From an uncultured Synergistaceae bacterium (GTDB lineage: Bacteria; Synergistota; Synergistia; Synergistales; Dethiosulfovibrionaceae): a stretch of DNA of 46,914 nucleotides. The stretch is taken from positions 1 through 46,914 of the forward strand of contig CABTYW010000006.1 in assembly GCA_902489135.1 (NCBI GenBank), given 5' to 3'. The notes under the pieces are model-generated. The model was not told the DNA's origin. It ran no database searches and was given only the letters and a program-made list of their open reading frames with translations. The position numbers and the translations under genes were made by a program. Shown piece after piece: positions 1 through 8,020 of the stretch (positions are counted from its first letter, which is position 1; each line of letters starts with the position of its first letter).

Positions 1-1087
1 AACCGCCGATGATTTCGCCGTAGCCTTCGGGAGCCAGCAGATCGGAACAGATGACTGTTTCGCCGCCGTCCTCGGGATTGGCCTTCATGTAGAAGGCTTT
101 GACGTCTCGGGGGTAATTCTCGACGAAGACGGGACGGTCGTACTGCTGCGTAAGGATGGTCTCGTCATCGCCGCCCAGGTCGTCGCCGAATTTAATGTCG
201 CTGCCCAGCTCGTTGAGCTGCTTTACGGCGTCGCGATAGTTGAGGTGATAGAAGGGGCCGGCAATGACTTTTTCCAACGGCGCCCGATCGCGCTCCAGCG
301 TCTTGAGCTCCGCGGCACAATGCTCCAGCACGTGTTTCACCGTGGCGGACACCAGTTCTTCCTGGAGCTGCATATTCATTTTGTTGTCGTAAAAGGCCAT
401 TTCGGGCTCAAGCATCCAGAACTCCGTCAGATGGCGGCGCGTTTTGGATTTTTCGGCACGGAAGGTGGGGCCGAAGCAGTAGACTCTGCCGAAGGCCATA
501 GATCCCGCTTCGGCATAAAGCTGTCCCGTCTGAGCCAGATAGGCCGTCTGATCGAAGTAATCCAGAGAGAACAGGCCGTCAACGCCCTCTCCGTTGGATC
601 CCGTCAGAATGGGACTGTCCAGCAACACAAATCCTCTGTCGTGGAAAAACTTGCGCCAGCACCAGATGATCTCGTCGCGAACGTGCATCAGCGCGAACTG
701 ACGACCGGATCTCAGCCACAGGTGACGGTGATCCAGGAGAAAATCGATGCCGTGATCCTTCTTGCCGATGGGATATTCTTCGGTGGGATTTTGAACAATG
801 CGAAGTTCAGTCACCGTCAGCTCGACGCCCGACGGGGCGCGCTCGTCGACGCGCACCGAGCCCGTCACTTCAAGACTGGCCTCAAGCCACAGGCCCTTCG
901 CCTCGGCGAACTGTTCGTCGGAAACTTCGCCTTTCACCATCACGGCCTGAACGAAGCCCGTTCCGTCGCGAATTTGCAGGAAATGAATTTTGCCCGAACT
1001 TCGCTTGTTGTACATCCAGCCCTTTACGCAGACGTTTTCGCCTGCGTGTTCTTTAAGATCTTTAATGTATACCCATGGCGCGGACAT
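1..1087 (-). CDS. asnS: Asparaginyl-tRNA synthetase, N-terminal part (runs off the window)
   Basis: Reading the minus strand from ATG 1087 gives MSAPWVYIKDLKEH, then an OB-fold anticodon-binding domain (GWMYNKRSSGKIHFLQIRDG, VQAVMVKG) typical of class IIb Asn/Asp-tRNA synthetases, with the long AsnRS-type catalytic region following. The enzyme charges tRNA(Asn) with asparagine in the cytoplasm. About 362 codons lie in the window; the family has roughly 430-465, so the C-terminal end, including the last class II motif, is missing to the left. A purine-rich GGGAGG lies about 10 bases before the ATG. It is divergent from the acyl-CoA ligase at 1314. AspRS is the main alternative, but the overall sequence reads as AsnRS. 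Confidence 0.9.
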   Translation of the reverse strand, partial: MSAPWVYIKDLKEHAGENVCVKGWMYNKRSSGKIHFLQIRDGTGFVQAVMVKGEVSDEQFAEAKGLWLEASLEVTGSVRVDERAPSGVELTVTELRIVQNPTEEYPIGKKDHGIDFLLDHRHLWLRSGRQFALMHVRDEIIWCWRKFFHDRGFVLLDSPILTGSNGEGVDGLFSLDYFDQTAYLAQTGQLYAEAGSMAFGRVYCFGPTFRAEKSKTRRHLTEFWMLEPEMAFYDNKMNMQLQEELVSATVKHVLEHCAAELKTLERDRAPLEKVIAGPFYHLNYRDAVKQLNELGSDIKFGDDLGGDDETILTQQYDRPVFVENYPRDVKAFYMKANPEDGGETVICSDLLAPEGYGEIIGG

Positions 1088-1313
1088 TTTTCTTCGACCT
1101 CCCGTGCGTAATTTTAAAGATTACGGTTAATACTATCACATTTTAAGGAATTTTTTCCATAAATCCTGTTCCGGATGCACCTCCATATGGTACACTATTA
1201 CAGGATACCGCCGTGAGCGAAAACGTAAGTTTTTTATTCCGGGGATGAACGTTTTCAGACGCTCCGGCCGTTTTTCTTTAACCGACATGAAACGTATTGG
1301 GGGAAGACTTGGT

Positions 1314-2810
1314 ATGACAATGGAAGAGAACCTGAGACTGGAGGACCTCATCGCCGGGTCATGGACCGCCGCGCAGCCCATGGCATGGTTTGAAGGCGAA
1401 TGGTGGACTGCCGGACGAATTTTCAGGCTGGTGGACGAAAACGTAAAACGACTGAAGGAAGCCGGCTTTTCCGCCGGCGACCGAATAGTGACCATGCTGG
1501 CCAACAGCCCTTCTTTTCTGGCGCTCTGCATGGCGGTCTGGAAGCTTCGCGGTTCGGTGGCAACGCTCAACGCCCTGGCCGGACCGCAGGCGCTGGCGGC
1601 GCAAATCCGACATTCCATGCCTTCCTTCATCGCCGCCGCTCCCGCGCTGAAGAGCCACATGTCCAATTTTCTCAAGCTTCCCATCCCCACCGTCTTCGTG
1701 GAAGAGAAGGGGGCGTTGCCCGCCTTCACGGCCCGTCCTTCAGTAAAATCCGGCGAAGATCTCGCCATGATCTTCTACACTTCGGGCACCACCGGCACGC
1801 CCAAGGGAGTTCCCATCACGCACCGCAACATTCTTTCGTGCACCTCGCAGGTGCTGCGCCAGGTTCTCCCTGACATCAAAGAGCTCAGAATGCTCAACGT
1901 CCTGCCCAATTTTCACACTCTGGGCTGCATCGTGGCGGGAATGTGCCCCCTCTTCGTTGGAATTCCGCAGGTTATCCGTTCCAGCTTCATGCCCGTGGAG
2001 GGCACCATGAGAGCCATCGACGAAAGCGGCGCGTCGCTGCTCGTCACCGTTCCCACGTTGCTCTACTTTCTGTGCGGAGCGGCGGCGCGTTTCGGCTGGA
2101 AGCCCAAGGGCGTCAAGTACGTGGTTTCAGGCGGCGACTATCTCAAACCCGCACTGAGAGCGCGCGCGGAACAGCTCTTCAACGGCAAAGTCATCGAAGG
2201 CTACGGCCTGACGGAATGCTCGCCCATTTTAGCCGCGCAGACCGCCGACGGCTCGCCCGAGGGCTCAGTGGGACCCTTGCTGGATCAGATCCAATACCAG
2301 CTCAAGGACCTGGACGGCAACCCGCTGTCAGGCGACGAAGGCGTCCTGTGGGTCAAGGGTCCCAACGTGGCGCAGAACTATTTCAACGCTCCGGAAATCA
2401 CCGCCGAGAAATTCAAGGACGGCTGGTTCAACACGGGAGATATGGTGCGCATCGACGAAGGCCGTAACGTCTTTATCCTCGAACGCGTCAGCGATCTCAT
2501 CATCGTGGGCGGATTCAACGTTTATCCCCAGGAAGTGGAGTCGGTGCTCAACGCCCATCCCGGCGTCAAGGAATCGGCGGTGGTGGGCATCTCGCGCAGC
2601 GTCACGGGACAAATGGTCCGCGCTTTCGTCATTCCCAGAGAAGGACAGGCCGTTTCGCCCTCAGAACTGGTGAACTGGTGCCGCGAACGTCTGCCCCACT
2701 ATAAAGTGCCCCGCCACGTGCAGATTGTCTCGGATTTTCCCCGCAATGCCCTCGGCAAAGTGCTGCGTCGCAAGCTCCGCGAAAGCTGCGACAACGTCGC
2801 CGACGATTAA
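1314..2810 (+). CDS. AMP-forming acyl-CoA synthetase / ligase
   Basis: The protein belongs to the ANL superfamily of adenylating enzymes, which activate a carboxylic acid with ATP and usually transfer it to CoA. It has the P-loop-like motif MIFYTSGTTGTPKG at residues 152-165, YGLTEC near 297-302, the FNTGDMV and ERVSDLIIVGGFNVYPQEVE hinge region, and the C-terminal catalytic lysine in NALGK (K482). At 498 aa the length fits a complete long-chain acyl-CoA ligase. An upstream ATG at 1245 is possible, but GGGGGAAG sits at the right distance from ATG 1314, and the extra 23 residues look non-conserved. It stands alone with its own terminator. The acyl substrate cannot be told from sequence. Confidence 0.85.
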   Translation: MTMEENLRLEDLIAGSWTAAQPMAWFEGEWWTAGRIFRLVDENVKRLKEAGFSAGDRIVTMLANSPSFLALCMAVWKLRGSVATLNALAGPQALAAQIRHSMPSFIAAAPALKSHMSNFLKLPIPTVFVEEKGALPAFTARPSVKSGEDLAMIFYTSGTTGTPKGVPITHRNILSCTSQVLRQVLPDIKELRMLNVLPNFHTLGCIVAGMCPLFVGIPQVIRSSFMPVEGTMRAIDESGASLLVTVPTLLYFLCGAAARFGWKPKGVKYVVSGGDYLKPALRARAEQLFNGKVIEGYGLTECSPILAAQTADGSPEGSVGPLLDQIQYQLKDLDGNPLSGDEGVLWVKGPNVAQNYFNAPEITAEKFKDGWFNTGDMVRIDEGRNVFILERVSDLIIVGGFNVYPQEVESVLNAHPGVKESAVVGISRSVTGQMVRAFVIPREGQAVSPSELVNWCRERLPHYKVPRHVQIVSDFPRNALGKVLRRKLRESCDNVADD

Positions 2811-2824
2811 AAAAGAGAAGACTC

Positions 2825-2860
2825 ACAGCCCGGAGACCCAAAAGTCCCGGGCTGTTTTTT
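2825..2860 (+). terminator. Intrinsic terminator after the acyl-CoA ligase
   Basis: Perfect 9-bp stem ACAGCCCGG / CCGGGCTGT (2825-2833 with 2847-2855), followed by a run of T. Confidence 0.85.
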
Positions 2861-2951
2861 ATGCCTTGAAAGTGAACGCGCGACTCCGGCAAAAAATCGT
2901 GCTTTTACCGCCACATCGTCGTTTTGGCGCCTTGAAATACGCTCTGACGGC

Positions 2952-2980
2952 TTGACCTCTTATTTAAGATTTATTACAAT
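2952..2980 (+). promoter_or_regulatory. Sigma-70 type promoter for the DUF3798 gene
   Basis: TTGACC at 2952-2957, a 17-base spacer, and TACAAT at 2975-2980, 65 bases before the ATG at 3046. Close to the vegetative consensus. Confidence 0.7.
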
Positions 2981-3045
2981 AGGGATCACAATGACAAAAA
3001 CTTATCATTTCTGAAATTTCAATCCGCCATAAGGAGGCAAAAACC

Positions 3046-4254
3046 ATGAGAAAGTTTCTGACAGCAGCACTGCTCTTTTGCACAGTGACGGCGGCGGGGA
3101 TCGCCTTTGCAAAGCCCGCGAAGTTCCACATCGGCATCTGCACGGGAACGGTCTCTCAGTCGGAAGACGATCTGCGCGGCGCCGAGGCGCTGATCGCAAA
3201 GTACGGCGACGTAACCGACGGCGGCATGGTCAAGCACGTCACCTACCCCGACAACTTTATGACCGAGCAGGAAACCACCATCTCCCAGATCGCGTCCTTC
3301 GCCGACGATCCCCTCATGAAGGCCGTCATCGTCAATCAGGCCATTCCCGGCACCACCGAGGCCTTCCGCCGCATCCGCCAGAAACGCCCCGACATTCTGC
3401 TCTTCGCCGGCGAAGCCCATGAGGATCCCGTGGTCATCGACAGTATCGCCGACCTGGTGGTGGGCAACGACAATTTGTCCCGCGGCTATCTCAACATCGT
3501 TCTGGCCAAGCGTCTGGGATGCAAAAACTTCGTCCACATCTCCTTCCCGCGCCACATGAGCTATGAGCTCCTTTCCCGCCGCCGCCTGATCATGGAGCAG
3601 ACCTGCAAAGACCTGGGGCTGGGCTTCCACTTCGAGACTGCTCCCGATCCCACCAGCGACGTGGGCGTCGCGGGAGCGCAGCAGTTCATCCTGGAAAAAA
3701 TGCCCGCATGGATCGAGAAGTACGGCAAGGACACCGCCTTCTTCTGCACCAACGACGCTCAGACCGAGCCCATGCTGAAGTGCATTGTGGAGCGCGGAGG
3801 CTACTTCATCGAAGCCGACCTGCCCTCGCCCCTCATGGGCTATCCCGGCGCTCTGGGACTTGATCTGGCCGACGTGAGCGGCAACTTCCCGGCCATTTTG
3901 AAGCGCGTCGAAGACACCGTGGTTTCCCGCGGCGCCGGCGGACGCATGGGAGTATGGGCCTACTCGCTGGGCTTCACCACCTCAAAGGCGCTGGGCGAAT
4001 TCGCCATCGACTGCATCAATCAGGGCATTGCCCACCAGAAATTCCGCCGTTATTTCGAAATTCCCAAGGTCATCCACTTCTTCGACGTCGAATCGCCCAA
4101 ATCCTCGTGGAAGGGGCGTTTCTACGCCGATGCCAACACCAAGGTGGAGTCCAAAAACCACGTCCTGATCCTTCAGGACACCTACATGCTGGGCGTCGGT
4201 CCGCAGCACATGACGGAAATCGAAATTCCCCAAAAATATCTGGACATTCACTAG
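3046..4254 (+). CDS. DUF3798-family secreted periplasmic-binding-like protein
   Basis: The 402-aa protein starts with a clear signal peptide (residues 1-22, ending GIAFA before KPAKFHIG). The rest resembles the DUF3798 family, which has a type I periplasmic-binding-protein-like fold. Recognisable stretches are YPDNFMTEQETTISQI near residue 70 and RMGVWAYSLGFTTSKALGEFA near residue 302. It is presumably exported and binds a small ligand, but the ligand is unknown and no transporter genes lie beside it. TAAGGAGG precedes the ATG at good spacing. It is monocistronic, with its own promoter and terminator, which suggests substantial expression. A basic-lipoprotein/sugar-binding relative is the alternative. 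Confidence 0.8.
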   Translation: MRKFLTAALLFCTVTAAGIAFAKPAKFHIGICTGTVSQSEDDLRGAEALIAKYGDVTDGGMVKHVTYPDNFMTEQETTISQIASFADDPLMKAVIVNQAIPGTTEAFRRIRQKRPDILLFAGEAHEDPVVIDSIADLVVGNDNLSRGYLNIVLAKRLGCKNFVHISFPRHMSYELLSRRRLIMEQTCKDLGLGFHFETAPDPTSDVGVAGAQQFILEKMPAWIEKYGKDTAFFCTNDAQTEPMLKCIVERGGYFIEADLPSPLMGYPGALGLDLADVSGNFPAILKRVEDTVVSRGAGGRMGVWAYSLGFTTSKALGEFAIDCINQGIAHQKFRRYFEIPKVIHFFDVESPKSSWKGRFYADANTKVESKNHVLILQDTYMLGVGPQHMTEIEIPQKYLDIH

Positions 4255-4298
4255 ACCGCCGTCACGAAAGTCGACGCGCGTCACGAGATGAAAAACGG

Positions 4299-4328
4299 CA
4301 GGCCCGCTGCGTGCGGGCCTGTTTTTTT
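4299..4328 (+). terminator. Intrinsic terminator after the DUF3798 gene
   Basis: Perfect 9-bp stem CAGGCCCGC / GCGGGCCTG with a 5-base loop, followed by seven T. Confidence 0.9.
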
Positions 4329-4622
4329 CAATGAGCTTTGGTCATTTAAAGCCTGCACCGCGCGTCTTTTCAGGGAATGTCGCTTTTGAAAAAAATCGCA
4401 GTCGCCGGAGGCGACGACGAAAATTCAACGCGCCGGACATGGCCTTTGACGCCTTGCGCCCTTGTGCGCCGAGGTCCGGCGGCGCGGAAAAGTTTCCGAC
4501 TTTTCTCTCCCACAGACGCCTGTGAATGTGGTAAGATAACCGGGTACCGAGGTTCTTCGGCCTCGAAAAAACCGAAAAACGCAGAAACAGACTTGTTTTG
4601 AAGGTGAAAGGGTGGGTCACAG
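4329..4622. other. Non-coding spacer
   Basis: No convincing gene. It contains a small hairpin GTCGCC-GGA-GGCGAC at 4401-4415 and a longer inverted repeat CGCCGGAC / GTCCGGCG (4431-4438 with 4474-4481). No clear promoter was found. Confidence 0.5.
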
Positions 4623-5429
4623 ATGCTGCTGAGTCCAAGCCGTGCAGATTGTATCGTTTTCGGCGTAGACGGCGTCCTTATTGACGAAAGTCAGGCTCTA
4701 TCGGCTGCCGTCGCTTCGTGCCTGTCTCTCTGCTGGAGCGAAAAACTGAAGCTCGGCGAGGGACTGTCGCCCGATCTGACGCACTACATCACACCGGCGC
4801 TGAGCTCTTCGTCGTTTCTCTCTCCCGGGGACGTGATTTGGGGCCTTTTGGCGCTGTCGGCCGCTTCCGGAAAAAGCGATCTCGCCGAGGCTCTGCCTTC
4901 ACTCTCGACATGGGAGAGAGCGCTGAAAACGGCGTCGGAGCCGGCCGGAGCCGCTTTTTTCTCCTCTCGCGCCGTCATGGACCGCGCCGCCGTCAATGAC
5001 CTTTACTGGCAGATCTATACGGCGCCGGCCAAGTTCAACGACGAAGGCATCAAGGTGGGCGGCGGATTCAGCACCCTGGAAAAGCCGCTTTTCACGCGCC
5101 GCTGGGATCAGCTTTCGCTGCCCGTGGGCATTTTCACCACCCGCTCGCAGAGCGGTTTAACTGCAGCGCTGACCACTCTGGGGTGGGAAGACTTCCCTAT
5201 GAACCGTGCCCTCTTCGGGCAGAGTTCGCCGTCGGCCATCGACTCCCTCTGCCGCGCCGGCGGTGCCTCATGGCCGCTCTGTATCGGCGGAAACGCTTCT
5301 GCCGAGTGCAGCTTTATGGAAAAATACGGCAAAGGCGATTTCATTGTCATCGGCACGGCAAAAAACACCGACACGCCCCATTTTTCCAGCGCCGCCGACG
5401 CGCTGCGGGCCATTCTCGGCGTCGTATAA
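4623..5429 (+). CDS. HAD-like protein with the nucleophile position changed to Gly
   Basis: The 268-aa protein opens like a HAD-superfamily phosphatase, but motif I reads VFGVDGVLID (residues 12-21) where active members have FDxDG. The first Asp, which forms the phospho-aspartate intermediate, is Gly14; the second Asp (D16) is kept. A plausible motif II (GIFTTRSQSG) and a C-terminal HAD-like segment (WPLCIGGNASAEC) follow. It resembles the TIGR01548-type branch of HAD proteins, though that assignment is tentative. If the fold is right, classical phosphatase chemistry should be lost, leaving a binding or regulatory role. The start is the first ATG; the ribosome site is weak. A terminator follows, and pyrG lies downstream. 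Confidence 0.65.
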   Translation: MLLSPSRADCIVFGVDGVLIDESQALSAAVASCLSLCWSEKLKLGEGLSPDLTHYITPALSSSSFLSPGDVIWGLLALSAASGKSDLAEALPSLSTWERALKTASEPAGAAFFSSRAVMDRAAVNDLYWQIYTAPAKFNDEGIKVGGGFSTLEKPLFTRRWDQLSLPVGIFTTRSQSGLTAALTTLGWEDFPMNRALFGQSSPSAIDSLCRAGGASWPLCIGGNASAECSFMEKYGKGDFIVIGTAKNTDTPHFSSAADALRAILGVV

Positions 5430-5438
5430 CGCCGCTTT

Positions 5439-5464
5439 GCTCCCGTTACGGCGGGAGCTTTTTT
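5439..5464 (+). terminator. Intrinsic terminator between the HAD-like gene and pyrG
   Basis: GCTCCCG / CGGGAGC stem (5439-5445 with 5452-5458), six-base loop, then a T run. Confidence 0.85.
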
Positions 5465-5525
5465 GTTTTGACAAAAAAGCGGGCTTCTCTGTGAGCCGCA
5501 CGTCATTTATAAGGAGAGAGAGATC

Positions 5526-7118
5526 ATGGCTAAGTACGTATTTGTCACAGGCGGCGTCGTTTCTTCCCTGGGCAAGGGCATCACCGCGGCGTCTCTGGGA
5601 GTGCTGCTGAAACAGCGCGGTCTGAAGGTGAGCATCCTGAAAATGGACCCGTACCTGAACGTTGACGCCGGCACCATGAGCCCCTATCAGCACGGCGAAG
5701 TTTTTGTCACCGACGACGGCGCCGAGACCGACCTCGATTTAGGACATTATGAGCGCTTTATCGACGAATCGCTGACGGGAAACAACAGCTGCACCTCGGG
5801 AAAAATCTATCAGTCCGTCATCACCCAGGAACGGCGCGGCGACTACGACGGCCACACCGTCCAGGTCATTCCTCACATCACCGGCGAAATTCTGCGCCGC
5901 ATCACCAACATCGGTTCGGCCTGCGACGTGCTCATCTCCGAAATCGGCGGCACTGTGGGCGACATTGAAGGCCAGCCCTTCCTCGAAGCCATCCGCCAGA
6001 TGCCCAACGTGGTGGGCAAAGGCAACGTCGTCTACTGCCACGTCACGCTCCTTCCCTACATCAACGCCTCGGGCGAGCTGAAAACCAAGCCCACTCAGCA
6101 CAGCGTCAACGAACTTCGCCGCATCGGCATTCAGCCCGACATCATCGTGTGCCGAACTCCCATGGCCGTCAGCGAAGAGATCAAGGAAAAAATCGGCCTG
6201 TTCTGTTCCGTGCCGCCCGAAAATGTCATTGAAGAGCAGGATGCCGACACCATTTACCGCGTCCCCGAAGTGCTTCACGCCCAAAAATTCGACCGTCTGG
6301 TCATGCGCTGTCTGGGCATGACCGAAACGGAACCCGACCTCAGAGAATGGGAAGAATACCTCCACAAACACGACACGGCCTCCAAGTCGGTGAGCATCGC
6401 TCTGGTGGGCAAGTACACCGAGAACAAGGACGCCTACTTGAGCGTCAACGAGGCGCTGATCCATGCCGCCGTTGCCAACGGGGCGAAGGTGAAGATCGTC
6501 CCCGTGGACTCCGAGAGCCTGACTGAAGAGAACGTTCAATCGGCGCTGAGCTTTGCCGACGGCATCATCGTTCCCGGCGGATTCGGCGCGCGGGGCATTC
6601 CCGGCCTGGTGCTGGCGGCAAAATATGCCCGCGAGCAAAATGTCCCCTACTTCGGCATCTGCCTCGGCATGCAGGTGGCAGCCATGGAGTTTGCCCGCAG
6701 CGTGCTGGGCATCAGCGACGCCGATAGCTTTGAGTTCAATCCCGATACGCCCAATCCCGTTATCCACCTGATGGAAGCCCAAAAAGGAATCACCGTGCGC
6801 GGCGGCACCATGAGGCTGGGCGCCTATCCCTGTGAACTCATGGAGGGCTCCAAATCGCGCGACGAAATTTACGGCGCATCCGTCATCAGCGAGCGACACC
6901 GTCACCGTCTGGAGTTCAACGAGGCCTACCGCGACCGCTTTGAAGCATCGGGCATGAAGGTGGCGGGAATTTGCCCCACGGGCGGGCAGGTGGAAATCCT
7001 TGAAAACATCAACTGCCGCTGGTTCGTGGGCGTTCAGTTCCATCCCGAGTTCAAGTCCCGTCCCATCAAACCCCATCCCCTTTTCAGGTCCTTCATCGCC
7101 GCGGCACTGAAGGCCTAG
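5526..7118 (+). CDS. pyrG: CTP synthase
   Basis: The enzyme aminates UTP to CTP using ATP and glutamine, the last step of de novo pyrimidine nucleotide synthesis. The 530-aa length is typical. The N-terminal amidoligase domain has YVFVTGGVVSSLGKG and LKMDPYLNVDAGTMSP. The C-terminal class I glutamine amidotransferase domain has the nucleophile Cys379 in YFGICLGMQ and the His506/Glu508 pair in FHPEF. All key residues are present. AAGGAGAGAG lies just before the ATG. Terminators on both sides indicate a single-gene transcript. Cytidine deaminase, another pyrimidine enzyme, lies 5 kb downstream but is not linked. Confidence 0.97.
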   Translation: MAKYVFVTGGVVSSLGKGITAASLGVLLKQRGLKVSILKMDPYLNVDAGTMSPYQHGEVFVTDDGAETDLDLGHYERFIDESLTGNNSCTSGKIYQSVITQERRGDYDGHTVQVIPHITGEILRRITNIGSACDVLISEIGGTVGDIEGQPFLEAIRQMPNVVGKGNVVYCHVTLLPYINASGELKTKPTQHSVNELRRIGIQPDIIVCRTPMAVSEEIKEKIGLFCSVPPENVIEEQDADTIYRVPEVLHAQKFDRLVMRCLGMTETEPDLREWEEYLHKHDTASKSVSIALVGKYTENKDAYLSVNEALIHAAVANGAKVKIVPVDSESLTEENVQSALSFADGIIVPGGFGARGIPGLVLAAKYAREQNVPYFGICLGMQVAAMEFARSVLGISDADSFEFNPDTPNPVIHLMEAQKGITVRGGTMRLGAYPCELMEGSKSRDEIYGASVISERHRHRLEFNEAYRDRFEASGMKVAGICPTGGQVEILENINCRWFVGVQFHPEFKSRPIKPHPLFRSFIAAALKA

Positions 7119-7140
7119 TCGCACGCCCCAAACCTCTAGC

Positions 7141-7178
7141 CGAAGCCGTCTCAGTTTTCTCTGAGACGGCTTCGCTCT
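7141..7178 (+). terminator. Intrinsic terminator after pyrG
   Basis: Perfect 14-bp stem (7141-7154 with 7161-7174, CGAAGCCGTCTCAG / CTGAGACGGCTTCG), six-base loop, then CTCTTTT. Confidence 0.9.
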
Positions 7179-7401
7179 TTTGCACATCATCTGTACGCGG
7201 CTGAGCAGGCCGTCGAAGGATCGGCGCATGACCGGCACTTCAAAATTTTTTCAGCGTCTCCAATCCGCCCGAAAAAAAAATCACCCATCGGTTCAAATCG
7301 ACGCCGAAAGAGTTCTTCTCCGTCGGGCTGTCATGTATAATATATTTCGGAAAAAGGGGAAAAACGGCTTTGTCCGCGCCGGTGACGCGGCGACGCCGTC
7401 A

Positions 7402-7430
7402 TTGCTTTTGTCCGGTTCGATGCCTATAAT
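7402..7430 (+). promoter_or_regulatory. Sigma-70 type promoter for msrA
   Basis: TTGCTT at 7402-7407, a 17-base spacer, and TATAAT at 7425-7430, 53 bases before the msrA ATG. A second TATAAT at 7336-7341 has no good -35. The rest of the 7179-7482 spacer shows no gene. Confidence 0.65.
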
Positions 7431-7482
7431 CGAAACTGACGATTTTCATCGAAAAAATCGCAACCCTTCGGAGGCGCCAAAA

Positions 7483-7992
7483 ATGCCAAAAAGAATAATC
7501 CTTGCCGGCGGCTGCTTTTGGGGCGTGCAGGCCTATATGAGCGCCCTGCCGGGCGTTATTCGTACTCAGGTGGGCTATGCCAACGGCACGTTTTCCCATC
7601 CTACCTACGAACAGGTCAAGACGGGAACCACCGGCTTCGCCGAGGCCTGCTGCGTGGAGTACGATCCCGACGTTCTGCCGCTTCGAACGCTGCTGCGCCA
7701 TTATCTTCGCATCATCGACCCCACGGCGCTGAACCGCCAGGGCCCCGACGTGGGACCTCAATACCGCACGGCCGTCTTTTACAACACCGATGGGGAACGG
7801 CGGCTTGCCGAGGAGCTTCTCGCAAAGGAACAGAAACATTGGGACGTCCCGGTGGTGACTGAAGTGCGGCCTTTGGTCAATTTTTATGCCGCCGAGGAAT
7901 ACCATCAGGACTATTTGAAGAAAAACAGCTGCGGCTATTGCCACATCAATCTGGCTCTGCTGGATGAGCCTCTTTTGCCCGAAGAGGGCTGA
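7483..7992 (+). CDS. msrA: Peptide-methionine (S)-S-oxide reductase MsrA
   Basis: The enzyme reduces the S epimer of methionine sulfoxide in proteins and free methionine, repairing oxidative damage. The 169-aa protein has the GGCFWG active site with Cys11, the conserved YANG and GPQYRTAVFY stretches, and likely resolving cysteines C150 and C153 in NSCGYCHINL. The frame is open back to 7180, but the MsrA homology starts at ATG 7483, and a GGAGG lies about 8 bases before it. The upstream extension carries no family sequence. It lies 28 bases before the TTG start of the oadB-like gene and probably shares its transcript. A separate methionine sulfoxide reductase (free-Met type) is at 38.9 kb. Confidence 0.93.
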   Translation: MPKRIILAGGCFWGVQAYMSALPGVIRTQVGYANGTFSHPTYEQVKTGTTGFAEACCVEYDPDVLPLRTLLRHYLRIIDPTALNRQGPDVGPQYRTAVFYNTDGERRLAEELLAKEQKHWDVPVVTEVRPLVNFYAAEEYHQDYLKKNSCGYCHINLALLDEPLLPEEG

Positions 7993-8020
7993 TTTTCGAT
8001 TTCCGGGAGGAGACTTTACT

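Noticed and set aside
5739..7238. 499-aa minus-strand frame opposite pyrG
   Set aside because: It is the mirror frame of the conserved pyrG sequence in high-GC DNA, Gly/Ala/His-rich, with no domain. The same applies to the plus-strand frames opposite mnmG (17931-18992) and dnaN (20931-22265).
7290..7300. tRNA-like T-loop sequence GGTTCAAATCG
   Set aside because: No matching acceptor, D- or anticodon-arm structure surrounds it; no tRNA was found in the window.
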